DNA of 64,000 bases from Desulfofundulus luciae (GCF_030813795.1 NZ_JAUSUX010000002.1:62001-126000); one strand, 5' to 3'; numbered from the stretch's first letter, positions 52,350 through 61,419 are shown. The notes: generated by a model from the letters alone, not told the origin. Made by a program: numbers and translations.

Positions 52350-52745
52350 TTGGAACTAGTTCCTGTTGGGGTAATCCACAGCCCTTACCGGGTGCCCGGC
52401 GAGGCGCCGCACCAGGGGCGTTTTTCCGACCAGACGGCGGAGCTGGAGATTTACCCCCAGTTTATGGAAGGTTTAAAAGATGTGGAACATGCAACCCACC
52501 TGATTGTGCTTTACTGGTGCCACCTGGCGCGCCGGGACACACTGCAGACAAGAACGCCCTTTGGCCCGGAAATACGCGGTGTTTTTGCCTGCCGCTCACC
52601 TTCCCGGCCCAACCCCATTGCCTTCTGTGTGGCGGAGCTGCTGGAGGTGAAGGAAAACCGCCTGCTGGTGCGTGGGGTCGACGCGCTGGACGGGAGCCCG
52701 CTTATAGACATAAAACCGTATTCTTCTGATGTGGACAGTGTTTGA
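52350..52745 (+). CDS. trmO: TrmO-like tRNA methyltransferase (TsaA)
   Basis: 131 residues with the conserved TsaA/TrmO blocks: VGVIHSPY, HLIVLYWCH, RSPSRPNPIAFCVAELLEV and DALDGSPLIDIKPY. TrmO methylates t6A37 of tRNA-Thr to m6t6A using S-adenosylmethionine. This short form has only the catalytic domain. TTG start after GAAGGTGAT. A terminator separates it from the CooC-like gene. Confidence 0.75.
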   Translation: MELVPVGVIHSPYRVPGEAPHQGRFSDQTAELEIYPQFMEGLKDVEHATHLIVLYWCHLARRDTLQTRTPFGPEIRGVFACRSPSRPNPIAFCVAELLEVKENRLLVRGVDALDGSPLIDIKPYSSDVDSV

Positions 52746-52777
52746 AACAAAAGTAAGGCGATAAAATTTGGGTCAGG

Positions 52778-52819
52778 AAGGCCCTTTTGCCGGCCTGAAG
52801 GCCGGAAGGGGGCCTTTTT
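52778..52819 (+). terminator. Rho-independent terminator
   Basis: An 18-base left arm (52778-52795) and a 17-base right arm (52800-52816) with a TGAA loop and T-run; ends the TrmO-like unit. Confidence 0.85.
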
Positions 52820-52855
52820 GCATTTTCAAGGAACTACGGATGGGAGGTTTTTTCG

Positions 52856-53629
52856 ATGCCCAAAATCATGATCTGCGGCCGGGGCGGCAGCGGCAAGAGC
52901 ACGCTGGTTACCTTGCTGGCAAGAGCGCTTGCTGAACGGGGAAAGGTGCTGGTGGTGGATACTGACGAATCGAACCTGGGCTTGGATAAAATGCTGGGCC
53001 AGACGTCGCCGGCGATGACTTTAATGGGTTGCCTGGGCGGTAAACCCGCGGTACGCGATAAGTTGCTGGCCTCCATTCAGAAAAAGGGTGACGAAAACAC
53101 GGGCTTCTTCGCGGACGGTTTAAACCTGGCCAGCTTGCCCCCTGAATGTACTGGTGGGGAGTGGCCGTTGCGTTTCCTGCGTATTGGTAAAATTGAGCGC
53201 AGTTTGGAAGGTTGTGCATGTCCCATGGGGGCGGTGGCCCGCTCGTTTTTAAAGCAGTTGCGGGTTGATCAAGACGAGTGGGTGCTTGTGGATACCGAAG
53301 CCGGGGTGGAGCACTTCGGCCGGGGAGTTGTAGAGGGTGTGGACCTGGTGGTGATGGTTGTTGATCCCTCGTACGAAGCGGTCCTGCTGGCAGAACGGGC
53401 CAAAACTTTAGCAGCGGAAGTAAGAAAAGATTTTATAGCCGTTTTAAATAAGGTCGATGCCGTGACGGAACCTTTTCTCCGCCGTGAGCTGTCTGAGAAA
53501 GGTATTCCGGTGCGGGGCGCGTTTGGTTTTTCGCCGGAAATCATGGAAGCCAACCTGGTAGGCAATCCGCTGCCGGCGGGAAACTATCGGGAACAGGTAA
53601 AGGAGTTGCTGGCTTCCCTCGCAATTTAA
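52856..53629 (+). CDS. CooC-like MinD/ParA-type ATPase
   Basis: 257 residues. It has a deviant Walker A, GRGGSGKST (Lys14), as in the CooC/MinD group, and a C-x-C motif (Cys120, Cys122) that in CooC binds Ni(II) or Zn(II) at the dimer interface. CooC inserts nickel into carbon monoxide dehydrogenase. No CODH gene is in the window. The gene lies 91 bases before the lipoprotein of an iron/chelate-type importer, which suggests linked metal uptake and insertion. The preceding terminator makes this the first gene of the unit. Confidence 0.82.
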   Translation: MPKIMICGRGGSGKSTLVTLLARALAERGKVLVVDTDESNLGLDKMLGQTSPAMTLMGCLGGKPAVRDKLLASIQKKGDENTGFFADGLNLASLPPECTGGEWPLRFLRIGKIERSLEGCACPMGAVARSFLKQLRVDQDEWVLVDTEAGVEHFGRGVVEGVDLVVMVVDPSYEAVLLAERAKTLAAEVRKDFIAVLNKVDAVTEPFLRRELSEKGIPVRGAFGFSPEIMEANLVGNPLPAGNYREQVKELLASLAI

Positions 53630-53720
53630 GATTTTAAAACATTACTCCGGCCTGATTAACAAGTGGTGATTGTCGTCCCTAGAAATTATTTAACTTGGCT
53701 GAAACAAGGGAGGAGAAAGG

Positions 53721-54842
53721 ATGCGCACGAAAGCATTGAAGGCAGGGTTCCTGCTCATTGTACTGCTGATTACCCTGGTTGTCCTGGGTGGGTGCGGTGC
53801 TAAAACAGCCGGGCAGGATAAGGCTGCGCCGCAGAAAGCCGTTGTCACCGACCTGGCCGGCCGGCAGGTGGAGGTTCCCGTTCCGGCAAATAAGGTGGTG
53901 GCCATCGGCCCCGGCGCGTTGCGGCTGGTTTGCTATGTCAACGGCGCGGATAAGGTGGTGGGTGTGGAAAACCTGGAAAAAAGACAGCCCACCGGCAGGC
54001 CGTATATTCTGGCCCATCCCGAATTAAAGGATTTGCCCACCATTGGCCAGGGAGGGCCCGATTCCACCCCGGATGCGGAAAAGCTGGTCAGCGTCAAGCC
54101 GGACGTAATTTTTGTCGCTTACCTGGTGGATAAGGCCAAGGCCGATGATCTCCAGGCTAAGACCGGGATTCCGGTGGTGGTTTTAAGCTACGGGAAGCTG
54201 GCCACCTTTGACGAGGACGTTTATAAGTCCCTTGAGCTGATTGGCAAAATTACCGGCAATGAGGAAAGGGCCCGGGAAATAGTTGATTACCTGCAAAAAT
54301 GCCAGCAGGACTTGCATGAGAGGACGAAGGACATCCCTGAAGACAAAAAACCCGGGGTCTACGTGGGCGCCCTGGGCATGAAGGGAGTGCACGGCATCGA
54401 GAGCACCCAGGCCAAGTATCCGCCCTTTGTAGCTGTCAACGCCCGGAATGTGGTTGACGAGACGGGTAAAACGGGAAGCGTCATGATCGACAAGGAAAAG
54501 CTCCTGAGCTGGGACCCTGATATCATTTTCATCGATGAAGGGGGCCTCTCCCTGGTGCGGGAAGACTACAAGAAAAACCCGCAGTTTTACCAGTCCCTGA
54601 AGGCGGTCAAAGCAGGCCGGGTTTACGGCCAGATCCCATATAACTACTACACCACGAACATCGACACCGCCATTGCCGACGCCTACTACGCCGGAAAAGT
54701 GATTTACCCCGAACAATTTAAAGATATCGACCCGGCCCAAAAGGCCGATGAGATTTACCATTTCCTTTTGGGCAAACCTGTATATGAACAAATGGCGAAA
54801 GATTACGGTGGATTTAAAAAGCTGGATCTTGCCGGTCCGTAA
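53721..54842 (+). CDS. ABC substrate-binding lipoprotein (FepB/BtuF type)
   Basis: 373 residues with a lipobox (LGGCG) after a hydrophobic signal, then [29 protein letters not shown], typical of metal-chelate binding proteins of the FepB/BtuF class. The tail [11 protein letters not shown] is also typical. It delivers a metal chelate, corrinoid or heme-like ligand to the FecCD-type permease encoded next. The ligand cannot be set from sequence; nickel or a nickel chelate is an inference from the CooC-like neighbour. No riboswitch precedes it. Confidence 0.87.
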   Translation: MRTKALKAGFLLIVLLITLVVLGGCGAKTAGQDKAAPQKAVVTDLAGRQVEVPVPANKVVAIGPGALRLVCYVNGADKVVGVENLEKRQPTGRPYILAHPELKDLPTIGQGGPDSTPDAEKLVSVKPDVIFVAYLVDKAKADDLQAKTGIPVVVLSYGKLATFDEDVYKSLELIGKITGNEERAREIVDYLQKCQQDLHERTKDIPEDKKPGVYVGALGMKGVHGIESTQAKYPPFVAVNARNVVDETGKTGSVMIDKEKLLSWDPDIIFIDEGGLSLVREDYKKNPQFYQSLKAVKAGRVYGQIPYNYYTTNIDTAIADAYYAGKVIYPEQFKDIDPAQKADEIYHFLLGKPVYEQMAKDYGGFKKLDLAGP

Positions 54843-54890
54843 TACCCGGGGAGTTCCTGTGTTCGGAGCGAGCCGGACAATTCCAGCCCG

Positions 54891-56000
54891 ATGGTAAATG
54901 ATGGTAAACCTCTATTTTCGTGGGTGATAAAAAATATGCGACAGGTAGCGATCCCGGAAAGTTACCTCAAGTATACCCAGAGAAAAGTTTTCATCATTTG
55001 CCTGCTTGTCCTTTTAACCGCCCTGCTGGGTGTATATGCCATCAACGCCGGGTCGGCGGAGCTTTCACCGGCCCAGGTGCTGCTGACCCTGCTGGGCAAA
55101 GCGGAGGGACGTTTAAATATCATTATCTGGAATATCCGGTTGCCCCGGGTGCTGGCGGCGGTTACTGCCGGGGTCGGCCTTTCCGTGGCGGGTTGCGTGA
55201 TGCAAAACCTCTTGCGAAACCCCCTGGCGTCCCCTTTCACCCTGGGCATTTCGCAGGGCGCGGCCTTTGGCGCCGCCGTGGCCATCATTGCCCTGGGGGC
55301 GGGGAGCACCCACAGCACCAGCGCTGATGCAGTCATCATCAACAACCCCTACCTGGTCACCATTTCCGCCTTTGTGGGGGCGATGGCGACGACCCTGGTG
55401 GTCCTCTTCCTGGCTCAGGTCAGGGGGGTCACTCCCGAAGCGATGGTCCTGGCGGGGGTGGCCCTGGGCTCCCTTTTTTCAGCCGCCACCATTATCCTGC
55501 AGTTTTTTGCCAGCGACGTGCAGGTGGCTTCGATTGTTTTCTGGACCTTCGGCGACATCGGCCGGGCTTCCTGGCGGGATCTGGAAATTATGGCCGCGGT
55601 AACCGGCACCGCGCTGCTTTACTTTATGGCCAACCGGTGGAATTACAACGCTCTGGACGGCGGGGAGGAGACGGCCAAAGGGCTGGGTGTTGATGTGGAG
55701 AGAATCAGGTTGACCGGGATGTTCGTGGCCTCCCTGGTCACGGCGGTAATTGTTTCGTTTCTGGGCATCATCGGCTTCATCGGCCTGGTCGGCCCGCACA
55801 TGATGAGAAGGGTGCTGGGCGGCGACCACCGTTTTTTAATCCCGGCTGCCAGCGTAATGGGAGGGCTTTTGCTGCTTGCTTCCGATACCCTGGCCAGAAC
55901 CATTATTTCCCCGGTTGTTTTGCCGGTGGGGGCGATTACCTCCTTTATGGGTGCCCCCCTGTTCCTTTACCTTCTCTCCAGGGGGTACGGCAAAAGATGA
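54891..56000 (+). CDS. FecCD-type ABC permease
   Basis: 369 residues with about nine membrane helices. Family marks include RLPRVLAAVTAGVGLSVAGCVMQNLLRNPLASPFTLGISQGAAFGA and FIGLVGPHMMRRVLGGDHR. It forms the channel for the lipoprotein and ATPase encoded beside it. ATG 54891 or an internal ATG at 54936 could be the start; neither has a strong site. Its stop overlaps the ATPase start (ATGA). Confidence 0.9.
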   Translation: MVNDGKPLFSWVIKNMRQVAIPESYLKYTQRKVFIICLLVLLTALLGVYAINAGSAELSPAQVLLTLLGKAEGRLNIIIWNIRLPRVLAAVTAGVGLSVAGCVMQNLLRNPLASPFTLGISQGAAFGAAVAIIALGAGSTHSTSADAVIINNPYLVTISAFVGAMATTLVVLFLAQVRGVTPEAMVLAGVALGSLFSAATIILQFFASDVQVASIVFWTFGDIGRASWRDLEIMAAVTGTALLYFMANRWNYNALDGGEETAKGLGVDVERIRLTGMFVASLVTAVIVSFLGIIGFIGLVGPHMMRRVLGGDHRFLIPAASVMGGLLLLASDTLARTIISPVVLPVGAITSFMGAPLFLYLLSRGYGKR

Positions 56001-56749
56001 TCTTGTCGGTAGACGGAGTGGAATTCAGTTACAGCAGCCGGCCCGTGTTAAAGGATATCAAATTTGAAGTCAACAGGGGGGAATTTTTTTCTATCCTGGG
56101 CAACAACGGCGCCGGTAAGTCCACCCTGCTCAAGTGCCTGAACAGAATTTTAAAGCCGCAAACGGGGACAATTCTCATTGAAAAAGAAGACCTGTTTGCG
56201 CTCAGCCCCCGGGAAGTTGCCCGCCGCCTGGGGTACGTGGCGCAAAGATACGAAAGCACCCGGTTTACGGTCTTCGACGCCGTGCTTTTGGGCAGGAAAC
56301 CCCACATCAAGTGGGGTACAACCGCAAGAGACCTGGAAATCGTCCGGAATGTTTTGAGCATTCTCGGCCTGGAGGAGTTTTCCCTGCGCTACCTGGATGA
56401 ATTGAGCGGGGGAGAGCTGCAAAAGGTGGTCATTGCCAGGGCCCTGGCCCAGGAACCCCGGGTTCTTTTACTGGACGAACCCACCAGCAACCTGGATTTG
56501 AAAAATCAATTCGAGGTTTTGAAAACGGTGAAAAGTGCGGCCAGGGAACAAAACATTGCGGCGGTGGTGGTAATGCACGACCTTAACCTTGCTTTGCGGT
56601 TTGCAGATAAATTCCTGCTCCTGAAGAACAGGACCGTCTTTGCTTGCGGGGGGATGGAAATCATGACTCCGGAAAACATCGCCGGCGTCTACGGTGTTCC
56701 GGTAGCGGTGGAAAGACTGGCGAACATACCTGTAGTCGTACCGTTGTAA
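55997..56749 (+). CDS. ABC transporter ATPase (FepC/BtuD type)
   Basis: 250 residues with Walker A GNNGAGKST, signature LSGGELQKV, Walker B VLLLDEPTSNLD and the switch His in VVVMHDLN. It powers the FecCD-type importer, with start-stop coupling to the permease gene. No unusual features. Confidence 0.93.
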   Translation: MILSVDGVEFSYSSRPVLKDIKFEVNRGEFFSILGNNGAGKSTLLKCLNRILKPQTGTILIEKEDLFALSPREVARRLGYVAQRYESTRFTVFDAVLLGRKPHIKWGTTARDLEIVRNVLSILGLEEFSLRYLDELSGGELQKVVIARALAQEPRVLLLDEPTSNLDLKNQFEVLKTVKSAAREQNIAAVVVMHDLNLALRFADKFLLLKNRTVFACGGMEIMTPENIAGVYGVPVAVERLANIPVVVPL

Positions 56750-56806
56750 CAGCCCGGGGGTAGTCCTTATGGTTTTTTTTTGAGGTAGTGAAAAGGAGGT
56801 GGTTTT

Positions 56807-57607
56807 TTGCATTTATTTTCGGTTGGTGACCGCGAGTTTTGGGAGAAACTCTGGCAAGATGCACGGGAAAACTCGCCGTTAACAAGGCGGCGTTGCCGTA
56901 GCGAGAAAGAGATGGTGGAAAATTGGAACCGGCGCGCCAGATGGTTTGCCCGGCGTACCAGCAATGGTAGGGGCCAGGACAGAAGAAAAATGGTGCTGGA
57001 TATGCTGGAACGGGAAGGAGCGCTTGGACCTGAGGTCAAAGTGCTGGATATCGGGGCCGGGCCGGGTAACTATGCCATCCCCATGGCCCGATTGTGCGAG
57101 CAGGTAACCGCCCTTGAACCTGCCGCCGAGATGGTAAAAATATTGGAAGACAGGGCAAGGGCCGGGCAGGTAGAAAACATTACTATTATTCAGCGAACCT
57201 GGCAGGAAGTGGAGGTGGAAAAAGACGGGCTGGCCGGCCGGTTTGATCTGGTGTTTGCCTCGATGACACCCGGGGTGCGGGACCCGGAAACACTGCAAAA
57301 AATGCTTGCAGCGTCAAGGAAGTTTTGCTACTTGAGCGCTTTTTCCGGAAAACGTTGGGAAAAGGCGCACCGCGAGCTCTGGCAACGGTTCTTTGGTGAA
57401 GACATGGGCGATAATCCGGGAGATATAATTTACCCGTTTGGTTTGCTCTATGCCATGGGTTACCGGCCCAGCCTCAAATTTTTTACCGTTAACCGGGTGG
57501 AGGAAGAACCGGTGGAAAAAGCAGTGGAGAATTTGGCAAGATTTTTCTGGAGCTATATGGATATCACTCCCGATGTCAGGCGGACGTTATGTATCGAGGT
57601 GAAATAG
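56807..57607 (+). CDS. Class I SAM methyltransferase, 3' end at a recombination junction
   Basis: The SAM-binding motif VLDIGAGPGNYAIPMARL is clear, with EPAAEMVKIL and FDLVFASMTPGV following. It is the last gene of the metal/chelate importer unit; in such a place it could modify the chelate. From about base 57585 the sequence also reads, in another frame, as the end of an Opp-type ABC ATPase, so the last ten or so residues here may be replaced by a deletion joint. TTG start after AAGGAGGTGG. Confidence 0.75.
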   Translation: MHLFSVGDREFWEKLWQDARENSPLTRRRCRSEKEMVENWNRRARWFARRTSNGRGQDRRKMVLDMLEREGALGPEVKVLDIGAGPGNYAIPMARLCEQVTALEPAAEMVKILEDRARAGQVENITIIQRTWQEVEVEKDGLAGRFDLVFASMTPGVRDPETLQKMLAASRKFCYLSAFSGKRWEKAHRELWQRFFGEDMGDNPGDIIYPFGLLYAMGYRPSLKFFTVNRVEEEPVEKAVENLARFFWSYMDITPDVRRTLCIEVK

Positions 57608-57699
57608 TGGAAACGGGAGTGTCTTTCGAAATATTCGAAAACCCGGAACATGTTTACACCAGAAAGCTCTTGAGGGAAGCTTTCAGAGATTTGGTTTGA
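57589..57699 (+). pseudogene. OppD/F-type ABC ATPase C-terminal fragment
   Basis: The frame reads MYRGEIVETGVSFEIFENP then EHVYTRKLLREAF and stops. This is the hallmark end of oligopeptide/nickel-peptide ATPases (GxIVExG...IFxNPxHpYTxxLL). The upstream ATPase body is missing; the frame overlaps the end of the methyltransferase gene. Confidence 0.75.
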
Positions 57700-57711
57700 T
57701 TGAATGCTTCC

Positions 57712-57898
57712 GCTGGTGTCCCGGGGGTGGTCATGGGCGGCAGCGGTCCCACTGTTTTTGGCCTGTGCCGGGATGGGGGGAAGGCCCGCCGGGTGGCCGG
57801 ACGGCTTCACCCGGGGCTGGGGCGGCTTTTGCACACCCGTTTTTTGCAGCCAGGCAGGTTCAGATAGTTTGCGCAAACTGCTGTGTTCAGGTAAAATA
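57712..57898 (+). pseudogene. Duplicated ispE 3'-end fragment
   Basis: GVPGVVMGGSGPTVFGLCRD and the following codons match the end of the intact ispE (59631-59813) at the DNA level through the stop region and into the shared CAGGTAAAATA tail. The fragment keeps the ispE frame but has no start. It lies 1.2 kb before the intact gene. Confidence 0.85.
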
Positions 57899-57959
57899 AT
57901 GAAAAAGCTGCGGATTAAGGCAACGGAACCAAGTACGCAGGGGAATGGAGGTGCGAAAA

Positions 57960-58523
57960 ATGAGAGCCGTCCCGGGTGAGCTGGCGGCCGGCCGGCAAAG
58001 GTATACCTACGAAGACTACTGCCGCCTTCCGGAAGGGTCACCCTATCAACTGATTGGGGGAGAACTGGTCATGACACCCTCGCCCACACCATACCACCAG
58101 ATGGTGTCCATGAAACTGGAATTAAAAATGGCGGGTTATGTCCTGGAAAAGGGACTGGGCATTGTTTTAGACGCTCCCGTCGACGTCTATCTGGAAGAAA
58201 CGGAAACCTACCAGCCGGACATAATTTATATTTCCAACGAAAGGCTGTCCATAATCGAAGAGAAGCGGATTAATGGCGCCCCGGACCTGGTGGTGGAAAT
58301 CCTTTCCCCCGGTACCGGTTATTACGACCTGCGGACCAAGTATAAGGTTTACGAAAAGAGCGGCGTCAGGGAATACTGGATCGTTGACCCCCATAGTAAA
58401 TCGGTCCAGGTTTTTTGCCTGAAGGGCGGTAAATATGCCCTGGACCAGGAAGTGGAGCAGCAGGGGGAGGTTCAGTCCCGTGTGATCGCCGGATTTGTAG
58501 TACAGGTGGAAAGTATTTTTTAA
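57960..58523 (+). CDS. Uma2-family endonuclease-like protein (DUF820)
   Basis: 187 residues of the PD-(D/E)xK-fold Uma2 family: YTYEDYCRLPEGSPYQLIGGELVMTPSP, ETYQPDIIYIS, APDLVVEILSPGT and KYKVYEKSGVREYWIVDP with the usual acidic and lysine positions. Biological roles in most hosts are unknown; many copies are mobile. The ATG at 57960 follows GGAGGTG. A truncated relative lies at 26092-26331. Confidence 0.8.
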   Translation: MRAVPGELAAGRQRYTYEDYCRLPEGSPYQLIGGELVMTPSPTPYHQMVSMKLELKMAGYVLEKGLGIVLDAPVDVYLEETETYQPDIIYISNERLSIIEEKRINGAPDLVVEILSPGTGYYDLRTKYKVYEKSGVREYWIVDPHSKSVQVFCLKGGKYALDQEVEQQGEVQSRVIAGFVVQVESIF

Positions 58524-58916
58524 AAAGTTGACACGATCCCGGGGCCACCTTGCCCGGCAAGGGCGGGAACCCCGGGCCGGCCTGTTCCCGTTTGCTTCGC
58601 CTTCAGCCTCCAAACGCTCTTCCATCCTTTCCTTTAACAGCTTACCCAAACTCATGCCCTCTCTTTTGCGGTCGTCCCAGGTCGGTGGCTTCTCCCGGCC
58701 CGGCAGAGGCTGGGGCGGATCCAGCTTCCTGTCTAATGCGTTTCACCTCAAGCCTTTCCTATCCCTGGCTGTGCACGGCAACTGGAACATCATCCTGACC
58801 ATGCTCATAGCGGCCTCCTTAGGAATGGACGGGCGACAGTGAAAAAGACAAAAGCGGGCTGCAGGGAAAAATAGCCCCGGCGACGTAAAACTATTGGTAA
58901 AACCGAAAGGGAGATA
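58524..58916 (-). other. Gap with a decayed minus-strand reading frame
   Basis: On the minus strand, AAGGAGG precedes an ATG (58808) that opens a 21-codon frame ending in TGA (58745-58743). The same frame then continues with plausible coding sequence (LPGREKPPTWDD, MSLGKLLKERMEERLEAEGEA) toward the Uma2 gene. No family is recognised; it may be a broken gene. Nothing is supported on the plus strand until ispE. Confidence 0.3.
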
Positions 58917-59807
58917 TTGCCCGTGCTTGAAGTGCTGGCCTGTGCCAAGATAAACCTTACCCTGGACATTACGGGTCTTTTGCCCGATGGTTACCACGAG
59001 CTGGAAACAGTAATGCAAAGCGTAGCCCTTTGTGACCGGCTGGTGTTTTCCCTTCGCCCGCAGGGCATTGAGCTCCAAACCGACAGCCCCTTTATACCTG
59101 CCGGTCCGGAAAATCTGGTTTACCGGGCGGCGGAGCTTTTGCAAAGGGTTACCGGGTGCCGTCAGGGGGTGCATATTTTTCTATCCAAAAACATCCCGGC
59201 GTCCGCCGGCCTGGGTGGCGGTTCCGCCGATGCGGCGGCCACCCTGGCGGCCTTGAATCAACTCTGGTCCCTGGGCCTCTCCCGGGAGGAGCTGTTTGGT
59301 TTAGCCGAAAAGCTGGGGGCGGATGTACCCTTTTGCCTCGCAGGAGGTACCGTTTTGGCCCGGGGAAAAGGGGAGTTGCTTACTCCCCTGAAACCCCTCC
59401 CCCCTCTGGGAGTGGTTCTGGTCACCCCACCCCTGGCCGTATCTACGGCCCAAATTTACCGGGAGTATGACCGCCTTTTGCCCGGTGTTCATCCAGATAC
59501 CCCTGCCATGGTGACGGCTATTGAACGCCGGGATATCATGGCGGTGGCCGCCCTTTTGGGGAATATACTGGAGCCGGTAACTGCCACCCTTTACCCACAG
59601 GTTTACGTGGTAAAGAAAGCCCTGAAAGCGGCCGGTGCCCCGGGGGTCGTCATGAGCGGCAGCGGTCCTACCGTTTTTGGCCTGTGCCGGGATGAAGGGG
59701 AAGCCCGCCGGGTGGCCGCACGGCTGGACCCGGGGCTGGGGCGGATTTTGTACACTCGTTTTTGCTGCCATGCAATAAAACTTGCAGTAATTACTGGCTG
59801 CAGGTAA
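58917..59807 (+). CDS. ispE: 4-diphosphocytidyl-2-C-methyl-D-erythritol kinase
   Basis: A GHMP kinase of the non-mevalonate isoprenoid pathway. Motifs: ACAKINLTLDI at the start, the ATP-binding PASAGLGGGSADAAATL and the late GVVMSGSGPTVFGL. The TTG at 58917 follows AAAGGGAGA; GTG 58923 is possible. Position before spoVG and glmU is conserved in Firmicutes. A partial second copy of its 3' end lies upstream. Confidence 0.94.
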   Translation: MPVLEVLACAKINLTLDITGLLPDGYHELETVMQSVALCDRLVFSLRPQGIELQTDSPFIPAGPENLVYRAAELLQRVTGCRQGVHIFLSKNIPASAGLGGGSADAAATLAALNQLWSLGLSREELFGLAEKLGADVPFCLAGGTVLARGKGELLTPLKPLPPLGVVLVTPPLAVSTAQIYREYDRLLPGVHPDTPAMVTAIERRDIMAVAALLGNILEPVTATLYPQVYVVKKALKAAGAPGVVMSGSGPTVFGLCRDEGEARRVAARLDPGLGRILYTRFCCHAIKLAVITGCR

Positions 59808-59844
59808 AATATAAGTGTTATGACCAGAAAAAGGGGTGGCGGCC

Positions 59845-60525
59845 GTGGAAGAAACGAGACTCATTCCAATTAAGCTGGATAATTATAAGCCTTTAAGGGA
59901 ACTGGTTTTTGAATCCTTGCGGGAGGCGATTATCCAGGGCCGTCTGAAACCCGGGGAACGGTTAATGGAAATCCAGCTGGCTGAAGAAATGGGGGTAAGC
60001 CGCACTCCCGTGCGGGAGGCCATCCGTAAGCTGGAACTGGAAGGTTTTGTGGTCATGGTGCCCCGCAAGGGAGCCTATGTAGCGGGAATTTCGGTAAAGG
60101 ATATTGTCGACGTCTTTGAAGTGCGGGCGGCACTGGAAGCGCTGGCCGCCGGCCTGGCCGCTGAGCGGATTACCGAAGAGGAGCTGGAGGAGCTGGAACG
60201 GGCACTGGTGAAGACATACGAAGTCAGCAGCCACGACCTGGAGGCACTGGTTGAAACGGATACCAGATTCCATGAGCTCATTTACAAGGCCAGCCGGAAC
60301 GAAAGGTTGGTTCAGATCATCACCAACCTGGCGGATCAAATTCAACGCTTCCGGGCCACTTCTTTAGCCCAGCCGGGTCGAACCAAGCATGCCCTGGAAG
60401 AACACAAGCAAATTGTGGAAGCCATTAGTGAACGTAACGTGGAGCTGGCCCAGATCCTGGCGCGGGAGCATATTGAGAATGCCGAACAGAGCCTGTTGAA
60501 CGCCCTGGGGGAGGCAAAGGAATAA
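59845..60525 (+). CDS. GntR-family regulator (FCD class)
   Basis: 226 residues: an N-terminal winged helix (LVFESLREAIIQGRLKPGERLMEIQLAEEMGVSRTPVREAIRKLELEGFV) and an all-helical FCD ligand domain with metal-binding Asp/His positions (ETDTRFHELIY, EEHKQIVEAI). FCD regulators respond to organic acids or similar metabolites. It occupies the place where Bacillus has purR between ispE and spoVG. The GTG at 59845 is eight bases after AAGGGG. Its stop overlaps the next ATG (TAATG), so the two are coupled. Confidence 0.88.
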   Translation: MEETRLIPIKLDNYKPLRELVFESLREAIIQGRLKPGERLMEIQLAEEMGVSRTPVREAIRKLELEGFVVMVPRKGAYVAGISVKDIVDVFEVRAALEALAAGLAAERITEEELEELERALVKTYEVSSHDLEALVETDTRFHELIYKASRNERLVQIITNLADQIQRFRATSLAQPGRTKHALEEHKQIVEAISERNVELAQILAREHIENAEQSLLNALGEAKE

Positions 60526-61286
60526 TGGTGGATGCGGTGGTTCTGGCCGGCAGTCCCAATAACGGGCCGCTCAAGGAATGCAGCCCGGTACCCTACGAGG
60601 CGCTCATTCCTATTGGCTCCAAAGCGATGGTGCAATACGTAGTGGAAGCATTGGCCCGGACCAGGGGGGTAGGCCGGATTGTAGTGGTCGGGCCCAGGGA
60701 GGAGCTGGTGAATCACCTCAAAGATGACCGGGTGCGGGTTGTTCCGGCGGGCAGCAGTCTTCTGGAAAACGTCCAGCAGGGATTGGAAGAGTTGCCGGGT
60801 GCCCGCCGGGTGCTGCTGGTCAGCTCCGACATTCCCCTGATCACCCCCCGGGCCATTGAAGATTTCCTGGAACTCTGTCAGGATCAAGAGGCGGATTTGT
60901 ACTACCCCATTGTGCCCAGGGAAGCTGTGGAAAGCCGTTTTGCCGTTCCCGTACGGCGGACATACGTCAGTCTTAAAGAAGGTGTTTTCACCGGGGGCAA
61001 CCTGTTTTTACTTAATCCGGAAGTGGTTTCCCGTTGTTTGCCCCTGGGGCAGCAGCTGGTGGCCGCCCGGAAAAGCCCCCTGCGCCTGTGCCGCCTGGTA
61101 GGCCTGGGCTTTTTGATTCGTTTTCTTTTGCACCGGGTTACGCTGGAAGAAGCCCAGGCGCGGGTTTCCCGCCTTCTGGGCATCCGCGGGGTGGTGGTGA
61201 TCAGCCGCTACCCGGAAGTGGGTGTGGATGTGGACAAACCCGTGGATCTGGCCCTGGTGATCAGAACGCTGCAGCAGGCCTCGTGA
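60525..61286 (+). CDS. Nucleotidyltransferase-like protein (MobA/GlmU fold)
   Basis: 253 residues with an N-terminal GT-A nucleotidyltransferase pattern: VDAVVLAGSPNNGPLKE in place of LAAGxGTR, IGSKAMVQYVVEAL, RVLLVSSDIPLITP. It lacks the canonical glycine-rich G-x-G-T-x-M loop, so the nucleotide specificity is unclear. A conserved Peptococcaceae neighbour of spoVG and glmU in my recollection. Start overlaps the gntR stop. Confidence 0.72.
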   Translation: MVDAVVLAGSPNNGPLKECSPVPYEALIPIGSKAMVQYVVEALARTRGVGRIVVVGPREELVNHLKDDRVRVVPAGSSLLENVQQGLEELPGARRVLLVSSDIPLITPRAIEDFLELCQDQEADLYYPIVPREAVESRFAVPVRRTYVSLKEGVFTGGNLFLLNPEVVSRCLPLGQQLVAARKSPLRLCRLVGLGFLIRFLLHRVTLEEAQARVSRLLGIRGVVVISRYPEVGVDVDKPVDLALVIRTLQQAS

Positions 61287-61300
61287 GGTTATAAGGATTC

Positions 61301-61328
61301 GGGGGCCGGGGCCACCGCCCCGGCCCCC
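61301..61328 (+). terminator. Strong GC-rich hairpin
   Basis: A 12-bp perfect stem with a CACC loop after the nucleotidyltransferase gene; the U-run is absent, so termination may be partial. Confidence 0.6.
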
Positions 61329-61393
61329 TGTTCCGGGAAGGGTAGGGAGTGGAAAGGAGATAAATTTTTTCTCTATCTGAAATGGAAAAATGC

Positions 61394-61419
61394 AGGAATT
61401 TTTACATTCGTGGAGAAAA
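61394..61419 (+). promoter_or_regulatory. Possible sigma-H-like promoter of spoVG
   Basis: AGGAATT (61394-61400) and GTGGAGAAAA resemble the sigma-H spoVG promoter of Bacillus (AGGAttt and GTGGAATT), but the spacer is about two bases shorter and GAAT reads GAGA. Confidence 0.35.

Noticed and set aside
58743-58808. 21-codon minus-strand peptide with a good ribosome-binding site before ispE
   Set aside because: The frame is stopped early and similar coding pattern continues beyond the stop, so a broken gene is more likely than a functional peptide; no family to support either.
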